64,000 nt of DNA from assembly GCA_020852705.1 (NCBI GenBank), contig JADZAP010000044.1:1-64000 (forward strand), given 5' to 3'. The notes below the pieces were generated by a model. The model saw only the letters and a program-made list of their open reading frames with translations. It searched no databases and was not told where the DNA came from. A program made the position numbers and the translations under genes. The DNA is from Ignavibacteria bacterium. GTDB taxonomy: Bacteria > Bacteroidota > Ignavibacteria > Tepidaquicellales > OLB5. Positions 19,494-27,894 of this stretch are shown here, one piece after another (within the stretch, counting starts at the first letter, position 1; every line of letters begins with the position of its first letter).

Positions 19494-19522
19494 TGTAATT
19501 TAAAATTATTATTTTATTTAAT

Positions 19523-19981
19523 ATGGAATGTTACTGCTGCAGATCCAATTCCGGAGAAAAACGGATTTCACCTGGTCCCGTAATATATGAAGGAAAATAC
19601 TGGTTAGTTGAGCATACCTATCCAACAGCACTAAAAGGCTGGGTTGTGATAGTATTAAAACGTCATGCGGAATCATTGCATGAGCTTACTAATGAAGAAT
19701 TTCTGGAGTTTGGCGAAATATGCAGCATTACTTCGAAGCTTATAAATGAATTAACGGGATGTGTTAAGGAATATTGTATAAGCTATTCTGAAGCGGAGCA
19801 TTTTAATCATGTACATTTTCACATTATCCCAAGGGCTGCAGATCTGCCGGATGAATTAAAAGGCTCAAAAATATTTACATTATTAAAAGTGAGTGAATGT
19901 GAATCTGTGCCTGAACAGGAAATAATAGATATTTGTAAATCACTTAAGGATAAATTTGATATATATTATAAAAGTGTGTAA
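19523..19981 (+). CDS. HIT-family nucleotide hydrolase/transferase
   Basis: The 152-residue protein carries the histidine triad HVHFH at residues 96-100, followed by IIPR, preceded by the usual SYSEAEHFN. The N-terminal GKYWLVEHTYPTALKGWVVIVLKRH matches the first half of the fold. HIT enzymes split phosphoanhydride or phosphoramidate bonds of nucleotides using the central histidine. The N-terminus has a CYCC cysteine cluster (residues 3-6), which is not in most HIT proteins and might bind zinc. The precise substrate is unknown. Confidence 0.88.
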   Translation: MECYCCRSNSGEKRISPGPVIYEGKYWLVEHTYPTALKGWVVIVLKRHAESLHELTNEEFLEFGEICSITSKLINELTGCVKEYCISYSEAEHFNHVHFHIIPRAADLPDELKGSKIFTLLKVSECESVPEQEIIDICKSLKDKFDIYYKSV

Positions 19982-20020
19982 TATTTTTTTAAGTTTTTTG
20001 TAAAGTTCTAAATTAATAAT

Positions 20021-20051
20021 AAAAAAGGAACGATATAATCGTTCCTTTTTG
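20021..20051. terminator. Bidirectional terminator
   Basis: A long perfect stem, AAAAAGGAACGAT paired with ATCGTTCCTTTTT, loop ATA, sits between two convergent genes (HIT protein and the T9SS cargo gene). A and T tracts on both sides allow use in both directions. Confidence 0.92.
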
Positions 20052-20070
20052 AACTGATTAAACAGTAATT

Positions 20071-23000
20071 TTATTTTATCAAAACCATTTTCTTAGCCAT
20101 TATATAATCTCCGGCTTCAATTCTGTAGAAGTAAACTCCTGAAGCGTAATTTTTACCGTCAAATTCTACAGTATATCTGCCGGATTCTTTCAATTCATTG
20201 TTCAGCAGTCTTTTTACTTCACGCCCAAGTACATCATATATTACAATATTAACTCTGCTGGTTCTTGGAAGTTCGTAATTAATTTTTGTGACGGGATTAA
20301 AAGGATTCGGATAATTTTGAGATATAAAAAATTCAGTGGGAAGAATATTTGTAACTTTTGATAGTAAAGTACCGGAGCCTTTAATGTAATTACCATCAAC
20401 CTCAATTACATATTCACGCTTATCAGTTAAGCCCGGCGAAGGTACACCCGAGAGATCAAATGTCATCTTAAGCAGCTTGCCTGAGTTTACTTCACCGTAT
20501 TTACCGTTGTCTGAAGTCAGCAGGGAAGTAATATCTGTATCATTTGATGCAGTAATTGCGCTGCCTTTGGACATTGGAACTTCTGTTGTAGTAAAACCAG
20601 AATAACTCAGGTTTGCTATTCCAAGATACTTCATCCTGAAATTGCTCTGCCATTTGATGTTTAAATGATCAACTTTGTCGGTATCAGCAAATAATGGCAA
20701 TATTACAACTGATTCAAGCTCGCGGCGTGAGAACATTTTTGAGACAGTGTTAGAAAAAATTGATGCTGCTGTAAGGAAACCTGCTGTATCTTTATCTGCA
20801 ATTACAGGATTTTCAAGATTTCTTAAGTTTGTAATAAATGCAACGGGATAATTTACATTTGGCCCAAGCTTTGATGAAGTTACACTAACAGCCCTGGTTT
20901 CCTTATATTTAAAATCTGCATTTACATTAAATTTTTTCATTTTATCTGTTAAGTTGGAAAAATGTGCATACATACTATCATTATTTCCGCCTGTTGTTAA
21001 TGCACCTGCAGGATGATGGAAATGAACGTTATTAGTAATATTTGTATTGTTGTGCATAACGCTATCGCTGGCAAGTACCTGAACTGAATCATAAATTACG
21101 ATCTTGTTATCTTCTGTTACGCCAAGCTTTTTATTAGAGGGAATATCTACTGCAAACATTCGAACTTTATCAATAAATGCAGAATCTTGTTCATTCTCTA
21201 CAAGAAAAATATCAAATGAATTACTGATTATTTTGGGATTTGTTCTTAACTTATATACATCTAAAATATCTACACCGGGAGCAGAATATTCCATCCTATG
21301 GAGAATGTTATTGTCAGCTTCAAAGTCATTTTGATCGTTTCGTATGTATATAAATGGACAACCGCCAGCATGCGGCAGGCAGGATTTATTTACATTAATT
21401 GTATATTCTATCGTGGTATCATTTTTTTGACTTAGATTTGGGAAATAATACTCCGGGTACAATTTTAACTGAAGTTTTATTTCTCCGCCTAACGCATAAT
21501 CTTCAATAGGAAGATCTAATTTTAAATCTACAAACAAATCAGAAGAAGCTTGATTATACCCGGCTAATTGCCATTTGGTCGCAATAGTGTCATTAACTCC
21601 GCTTCCGTTAAGAGTTCTGATTGTAACATTTTCCCACGTGTTGTTTATAGTTTTTCGTTGTGCGCGTAATCGAAGCCAGCAGTCATTTGTAAATACTGCT
21701 TTAAGTCTCATAGTATTTGTGCTGTCAGAACAATAGTTATAAAGTGTATCATTATAAATGCTGCAAAAAGGCCAGTATTTCCGTATACCATATGAAAAAT
21801 TCCAGCTCTCAATAGTCAATATATCATAATAATCATTTGTCATTATCATATTTACTAAATCGGTAAATGCGGCATTCGAATTTTTAGGAATATTAGATGA
21901 GGCTAAGTATTGTATATTTCCACTTTTGTTTATTTTACAGCAGTGAACATACGAAGAAGTAGTAATCCATAAATATGGCCATAGGCTATGCGTATGGTCA
22001 GTTCTTAAAAATGATACTGAACTTATCGGCTCATTGCTCGGAAACATGAGTATATCATCTGCTAACAATAATCTGCCTTGCTCTGTTTCGATAGTATTTG
22101 CAATTCCATTTTCGTCCAGTACAGTCGTTACAATCCAGTTTCTTTCTTTATCCGTAAATGCTAATGCTTTAAATCCGTCATTATACATACCCAGTTTAAT
22201 GGAAGTCTGATTATTAAAATAAAATACCTGTCCCAACTCGTCTTTATAGCCAACTATATAGTCATATAGATTCCCTTTCATATCTAAACATTGTAAGCTT
22301 GCTGTCCGGCTGCATTGGCTAATCCAAATCTTATCAAGCGATGAATTTTCGCTCTTAAAATAACTTACATCTGATGGAAATGGAACATTTTTAAAAACAG
22401 TAAATGAACCTTCATCAAAACTTCCTAACCCGTTACCATCATTCTGAGCTATATAATCAACCAATACTATTCGGCTGTTCCCATAATCAGCGATATATAC
22501 AGGATATACTATATCTCCATTATCATTTTCAGTTTCTCTGCCGAATGATATTCCCGAAGGTTTAAAAAATTGATTATTACCCGTTCCGCCATACCCATAC
22601 CATTTATTGAGCGGTTCTTTTGAATCCTCTGAAATATTGGTATTAAAATAAATTATGCTATGAAATCCTCTGTCTACAGTGATAATTCTGGCATCTGAAC
22701 CAAAAGGGATTACCTTCCCCGCTTGACATAGCTTAAAAAGACTTGCCGTATCACCATGCTGGTTTTCGAAATATGTTCTTATAAAACTTTTATTTAAAAT
22801 CTTTCTTAAGTTTTGCGGGATTTCTTCATGGTATAATATTTCCTTATCCCATAGTATATTGTTATTCACAATAATATTTATTGGAGACTATACTATAGGA
22901 ACAGAAAATCGAGACAGGTCTTCAGTACTTAATCTTGATACATCTTTATAATTGACAGAATAATTTAATGCTCCATTTTTGTCTCTGCTCTTTATCAACT

Positions 23001-23286
23001 TAAAACTGGTTATGACTTTTTTATCTTTGCTGTTTACAAGCTGTAGGTATGGCGAACCATCTATCTCTTTTATATTGTTCGAAAATTGATATACACCTTC
23101 ACGTATCTGTTTTAGAATTTCATTGTTATTGCCTAAACATGATATGATATTTTGCTGAATGATTTTTATTTGTGCTTCAATCGGCAAATATGATTTATGA
23201 AGCTTTAAGTTCTCAAGTTTACTAATATTCTGAGAAAGAACTTGCATTGAAACAAAGATACAAATGATGAATATTATCTTTTTCAT
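20071..23286 (-). pseudogene. T9SS-sorted secreted protein split by one in-frame amber codon
   Basis: Two consecutive reading frames lie in the same phase. The upstream part (23286 down to 22888, 132 residues) has a signal peptide (MKKIIFIICIFVSMQVLSQ) and ends ...RFSVPIV at a TAG at 22888-22890. Seven codons later the downstream part continues to 20071 (932 residues from a GTG at 22869). It has NHL/propeller-like sequence (YIADYGNSRIVLVDY) and a C-terminal T9SS sorting domain (SQNYPNPFNPVTKINYELP ... SGVYFYRIEAG). Neither half works alone: one has export but no sorting domain, the other the reverse. Read through, the product is about 1,071 residues. A nonsense mutation, a base-call error or amber read-through could explain it. 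Confidence 0.85.
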
Positions 23287-23305
23287 TATTTAGTATATTT
23301 TGGTT

Positions 23306-25297
23306 TTACTTTTTCCCAACAATAGCTTCAATTCTGCTTTTTGTCTTTAAATATTTGCTGAATAATTCATTATTAAACTGTGACTTGACCGATGTGATTT
23401 TTGAATCCAGATCGGGAACATCTGTAAAAAGCTGTACTATTAACGGTTCTAAAAATTCACGTTGCATTAAGTAATATGAATTAGGATAATTATTCATAAA
23501 TTCCAGGTAGCCTGTTTCTGTTTTAGTACGCCGTGTGTCTTCCATTGCAACATATTCTAATAATCCATTCTGTGGAAACTTCTGATATATATCATTAAAA
23601 TTTCCTTTCTTATATAAAACTAATAACTCCTTCTCTTCAGGTGTATTTTCTGTTACCTCGAAGTTGATTTCATTAGATACTAATTTCAAAGTACCCCCTC
23701 TGTTTCCATTTTCATCTCTGACGGTAAATCGGGCAGACATAGTATATGAGCCAGGCTCAAAATACATCAACTGACCAAAATACACATTGTTATTTTCTTC
23801 CTCTTTAGAGGGGTCATATGCTATTTTCCCCCAGTTATTAATTTCCATTGTAACAAATAACGTGTCTCCCGGATTGATTATATATGTTGGCATATCTGCG
23901 ATATATGTAATCGACATTGGGAATTTATTTACCGATGTCTTTTTGCCATTTTTATCTTCGATAATAATATGTGAATGTTCTAAAATTGGAGAGAATATAT
24001 TTCCCATTTCCAGTTTCCTGTTTTTAGTATTAATTATGGTAAACTTTGCCAGAATGGGTTCATATTTCGTATATGTTGTTTTAGCTAGCTCTAGTTTAAT
24101 CTTTAGCTCTTCATTATTACCTGCTATTGTTTTATCAAATGAATTGTCCTGTAACTCTGTCGGAGCTATTAATGGCGGAGGGGTGCCTAAATTAGTTCTA
24201 ACTTTAAATATGTGCCGGTCACAAATTCTATAAAAACCTGTTACTTTCGTAAATGCCGTACTTGAAATATAAGGATTCATAATAACGCATGTGTCTTTAT
24301 TCTTGCCCCAATGATAAAAATGATCAGAAAATAAATCCTCATCATCTGGCGTTTGACATACACAGCCAAATGCATTTCCCCATTGATGAATAAGCTCATG
24401 ACAAGCAATATAATTGTAAATACTTACCTTTTTTAAATTTGATGCCGTATAGGAGGAATCTATCACCCCGGGAAACACATAACTCCAGTTAGCTTGCCCT
24501 GGAAAACTGTTTGTATTAGATGATACTCCGACCATTCTGAAATCATTGTCCCGATACATCATTTGGCTTGCTCCGATAATCAAAAAATAATTCTGATAAG
24601 GAAAAGGGCGTTTAGAAATTGCATAACTATTAATTAGAGTATAAAACTCAATGGCATTATCTTTTTTGGGAAATATCGAATCATTGGTGATATTTACCCA
24701 CGCCGAATATGTTGGAGTGACGTGTACTTGATTTAAATTTCCTACGGGGTTATCGAAGGTTGAATCTATCGATTTTTTGATAGTATCTCCACTTGCTGAT
24801 CTGTAAGGCATGCGCGCTATATCCAGTGGTGCGAATCTTTGAGATAAATTCGGGGTTCCCCTCACATACACTGCACTGTCTCCAACATTGTGTTGAGCAT
24901 TATGAATCCTTACATAATAAACCCTGTTATTATTATCACATAAGTTCTCAAAATCATCAGTATCAAATTCAAGAGTGTCTACAGAATTAGGTCCTTCTAT
25001 TTTTAAGTATTGAGTAGTTTCAAGTGCTAAACAATGTCCGGAATTATATTCTCGAATTGTTATATCAATGTCAATAGAATCTAAGGTTTCACTGCCAATT
25101 TCTAATTGCCTTATCCCGATTTTAAATTCCCCGTCTTGCGGCATAAGTGCCGGTCTATACCCCTCTATTAGCAAATAATGAGGCGGGTCGCCCGAAGGAT
25201 CATTTGGTTCGTTAATAGGATCATCACTGGAGGAACAGGTTTGAAAAGCAACAATACATACAAAAAAAGCTAACAATAAAATTATCTTTTTCTTCAT
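23306..25297 (-). CDS. Exported lipoprotein with zinc-metalloprotease motif
   Basis: The 663-residue protein has a lipoprotein-like signal (FVCIVAFQTCSSSDD, Cys21). Residues 300-304 are HELIH in the helix YIACHELIHQWGNAFGC, the HExxH zinc site of gluzincin/metzincin proteases; a third ligand is not obvious, although SDHFYHWG and other His/Glu residues follow. The C-terminal half (about 385-550) is a beta-sandwich-like region, LAKTTYTKYEPILAKFTIINT ... FEPGSYTMSARFTVRDENGN, which also occurs in the protein encoded at 26926-27885. Its neighbours are T9SS cargo genes. The protease assignment rests on the motif alone. Confidence 0.7.
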   Translation of the reverse strand: MKKKIILLLAFFVCIVAFQTCSSSDDPINEPNDPSGDPPHYLLIEGYRPALMPQDGEFKIGIRQLEIGSETLDSIDIDITIREYNSGHCLALETTQYLKIEGPNSVDTLEFDTDDFENLCDNNNRVYYVRIHNAQHNVGDSAVYVRGTPNLSQRFAPLDIARMPYRSASGDTIKKSIDSTFDNPVGNLNQVHVTPTYSAWVNITNDSIFPKKDNAIEFYTLINSYAISKRPFPYQNYFLIIGASQMMYRDNDFRMVGVSSNTNSFPGQANWSYVFPGVIDSSYTASNLKKVSIYNYIACHELIHQWGNAFGCVCQTPDDEDLFSDHFYHWGKNKDTCVIMNPYISSTAFTKVTGFYRICDRHIFKVRTNLGTPPPLIAPTELQDNSFDKTIAGNNEELKIKLELAKTTYTKYEPILAKFTIINTKNRKLEMGNIFSPILEHSHIIIEDKNGKKTSVNKFPMSITYIADMPTYIINPGDTLFVTMEINNWGKIAYDPSKEEENNNVYFGQLMYFEPGSYTMSARFTVRDENGNRGGTLKLVSNEINFEVTENTPEEKELLVLYKKGNFNDIYQKFPQNGLLEYVAMEDTRRTKTETGYLEFMNNYPNSYYLMQREFLEPLIVQLFTDVPDLDSKITSVKSQFNNELFSKYLKTKSRIEAIVGKK

Positions 25298-25305
25298 GTT
25301 AGTAT

Positions 25306-26523
25306 TTATTTTATTAAAAGCATTTTTTTTGATAATGAAAAATTATGTTTTCCCTGGATTTCTAATCTTAAAAAATATAATCCACTGGGATAGTTTTCTC
25401 CGTTAAAAAAAACAGTATGATTTCCCTTTTTCAAGATTCCATATGTTAGGGTTTTAATTGAATTCCCTAAAATATCACTGATGGTAAGCAAGATATAGTT
25501 ATCTTCAGGCAGTGAAAATTTAATTGTTGTCATTGGATTAAAGGGATTAGGATAATTTTGTTCAAGTGCATAGTCTTTCAATTCTGTTTCCTCACCTGTC
25601 ATCGCCAACGGTATCCCATTACGTAATACTATTCCGTTGTTTCCCACAGCCCAGCCTATAGTTGTATTGAAAAAATAAACTCCGTACAAGTTTTGACTCG
25701 TTGCACTCGTTTCAGTACTCCAATTAATCCCTCCATTTTGGCTTTTTAAAATTGTCCCATTATCTCCAACTATAAAACCTGTGTTGTCATTTGCAAAATA
25801 AACTGAATTTAATGTCACTGATGTCATGCTTGTGTTTAAGAACCATGTAGAACCGAAATTTGTGCTTCGCCGAATTCTTCCGTTAGAACCTACTAGTATA
25901 ATTTTATCAAAGCTTGGAAAACAATACATTGAGTTTATATAATTACCTGTTTGGTTTAAAGGATAAGTCCAATTTGTACCTCCGTTAAAAGTAGCTCCAA
26001 ATAGTTCTTTACTTGTTCCGCCGGAAACATAACCATTTAACGGATCGGACATATAAATTCCCTTTAGATCCTCGGTTTGAGTACTATTTTGTATGAACCA
26101 ATTAAAGCCTGCATTAGTTGATTTTAATAGAATCCCATTTGCACCAACACAAAAACAAATTGAAGCATTGGCCCAGTCAATAGAATATAGGTTGTTATTT
26201 GTTGGGGTATTAGCATTTATCCATGTTGATCCTTCATTTGTAGAAATACATATCGTTCCATTATCTCCAGCTGTAAGTATTAAATTACTATTTAACAATG
26301 ATATTGAATTCATGTTAACAAAATTATAAACATTTGTCCAATTATTACCACTATTTGTCGAGCGCCATATTCCGCCTTCTCCAACAACTATTCCGGAATA
26401 TTCATTAAAAAACTTGACGCCGCGCAGATCGTTATTTCCAATTGTTGCAATATGCTCCCATTGGCTAAATGTTAATTTTGCCGAAATAAGCAGGCAAAAT
26501 AAAAATATGAATACAATTTTCAT
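25306..26523 (-). CDS. Ycf48/BNR-repeat secreted protein with T9SS sorting domain
   Basis: From the ATG at 26521-26523 the product is 405 residues and begins with a clean signal peptide (MKIVFIFLFCLLISAKLTFSQ); an upstream ATG at 26601 would hide it behind 26 residues and is unlikely. Seven or so repeats of the form GTILKSQNGGINWSTETSATSQNLYGVYF make a Ycf48-like beta-propeller. The end, LEQNYPNPFNPMTTIKFSLPE to FSLSKKMLLIK, is a type A T9SS sorting domain. It should be a secreted or surface-attached propeller. The ligand is unknown. Confidence 0.9.
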   Translation of the reverse strand: MKIVFIFLFCLLISAKLTFSQWEHIATIGNNDLRGVKFFNEYSGIVVGEGGIWRSTNSGNNWTNVYNFVNMNSISLLNSNLILTAGDNGTICISTNEGSTWINANTPTNNNLYSIDWANASICFCVGANGILLKSTNAGFNWFIQNSTQTEDLKGIYMSDPLNGYVSGGTSKELFGATFNGGTNWTYPLNQTGNYINSMYCFPSFDKIILVGSNGRIRRSTNFGSTWFLNTSMTSVTLNSVYFANDNTGFIVGDNGTILKSQNGGINWSTETSATSQNLYGVYFFNTTIGWAVGNNGIVLRNGIPLAMTGEETELKDYALEQNYPNPFNPMTTIKFSLPEDNYILLTISDILGNSIKTLTYGILKKGNHTVFFNGENYPSGLYFLRLEIQGKHNFSLSKKMLLIK

Positions 26524-26925
26524 TTTTGAGCAATAAAATATTTTACGGATTAAATTCGCAGAGTGCGGTGCTTTTATGTAAGATTCTTTAAACATTGGCA
26601 AAACGGGTTTAATGTTTAAAATTTATTGAATGCTGGCGCAGGAAAAATTTCAGGATTTACCGGCATCGGTGAGTTATGTTTAGTCAAACATAAGTGTTTT
26701 TTATTGAGTTGTCAAGTATTCAACCAAAAATAATTTTAAAAAGCCGATTTTTTTTTTAAAAAAATATAAAAAATATTTTTTAAAACTATTAAACCGTTGA
26801 AACGGTTTTTGTTTTATATGTTATCGCTAACCCACGACTGAAGTCGTGGGTTGTGGTATCATTTTACCGTTGGTGAACTTAAAAACAAGTCAGGAAACAC
26901 CAACAGTTGAGGAAAAATATCAGAA
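26524..26925. other. Intergenic gap with repeat copy and poly-A/T tract
   Basis: No gene is visible. Very AT-rich sequence around 26720-26790 (runs of T and A) leads into copy B of the double-hairpin repeat. The promoter of the Ycf48-like gene should lie near 26530-26640 on the minus strand, but I cannot point to a box with confidence. Confidence 0.5.
26791..26852. repeat. 62-bp dispersed double-hairpin repeat, copy B
   Basis: AAACCGTTGAAACGGTTT, a spacer, then CCCACGACTGAAGTCGTGGG. Same order and spacing as copy A at 19432-19493. Located directly downstream of the minus-strand gene at 26926-27885. Confidence 0.85.
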
Positions 26926-27885
26926 TTATTTATATTTTATTTTTGGTTCAAGTTCATATAAAGAAGGCTTTGAATTAAGCCAATATTTTGATATTATTTC
27001 TGTATATGTATTTGGAAATTTTATTATTATTTCATTTAACTTTTTATTGGCATTGAATACATTTCCACTTTGTTGAAATTCATATCTCCAAATAGTTCTT
27101 ATTATTTCAGAAGCAAAATAAGAATTTGGATAACTCTCTAAAAAGGAATTATTAATAACAATTAATTTATTATCAATTTTTTTACCACTCAGATACAATA
27201 CATTGAAACAATAATTTAAAAAATAAATAGTCTGTGGTATAAAAATACTTCCGGCATTATTTTCTATAAATTTATAATATTCAGTAATTCTTTCATTTCT
27301 ATCTTTTATACCATATATTTGACGAAGTAAGTTTAAACGCTGCATTTCAACCTCATCAGGTTTGTAAATTGTAAAGCTCTTCAATTCGCTAACTAAACCT
27401 GCTTTTTCGTGTATAAGCTGTAAACTATATTTACCAGATTCAAAATATGATATCATTGCCCCATTATCATAAGAATTTTCATATTTATTACCAAAATCAC
27501 TTATGAGTTCTATATGATAAACAGTATCTCTATTTGGCAGAAAATGTTCATAAGGTACCCATAAACTTACTCCTGACGAGCCATGATAAGTATAAATATT
27601 TCCATTTTCATCCTTTACTATTAAATTTTTGGCTATTAAATAATCAGCTCCACTATAAGGTAACGAATCAATATTATTACTAGTATTAATAATTTTTATT
27701 GAAGCCCAGATCGCTTCCCCTTCATAATATATATTTTTATCTAAACTTATTTCACATTCAAAATTGCTATGAATAAGTTCTTTATAAGTATCTAACCGGG
27801 ATGTAAACGATTTATTATTTTCAATTGCGAATGAAAAATTTGTGCAAAAAGCTAAATAGTTTATAATTATCAAGAGAGTTTTCAT
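26926..27885 (-). CDS. Exported hypothetical protein sharing a domain with the 23.3-kb lipoprotein
   Basis: The 319-residue protein has a signal peptide (MKTLLIIINYLAFCTNFSFA). Residues about 40-175 (CEISLDKNIYYEGEAIWASIKIINTS ... FESGKYSLQLIHEKA) align in pattern with the beta-sandwich of the lipoprotein at 23306-25297. Both then continue with a helical region of alternating Tyr/Phe/Asn-rich segments (here YKFIENNAGSIFIPQTIYFLNYCFNVLYL and FLESYPNSYFASEI; there YLEFMNNYPNSYYLMQREF). I do not recognise a named family. It is the gene after the peptidase-MA fusion, 9 bp away, so probably in the same operon. Confidence 0.72.
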   Translation of the reverse strand: MKTLLIIINYLAFCTNFSFAIENNKSFTSRLDTYKELIHSNFECEISLDKNIYYEGEAIWASIKIINTSNNIDSLPYSGADYLIAKNLIVKDENGNIYTYHGSSGVSLWVPYEHFLPNRDTVYHIELISDFGNKYENSYDNGAMISYFESGKYSLQLIHEKAGLVSELKSFTIYKPDEVEMQRLNLLRQIYGIKDRNERITEYYKFIENNAGSIFIPQTIYFLNYCFNVLYLSGKKIDNKLIVINNSFLESYPNSYFASEIIRTIWRYEFQQSGNVFNANKKLNEIIIKFPNTYTEIISKYWLNSKPSLYELEPKIKYK

Positions 27886-27894
27886 ATTTCATTC

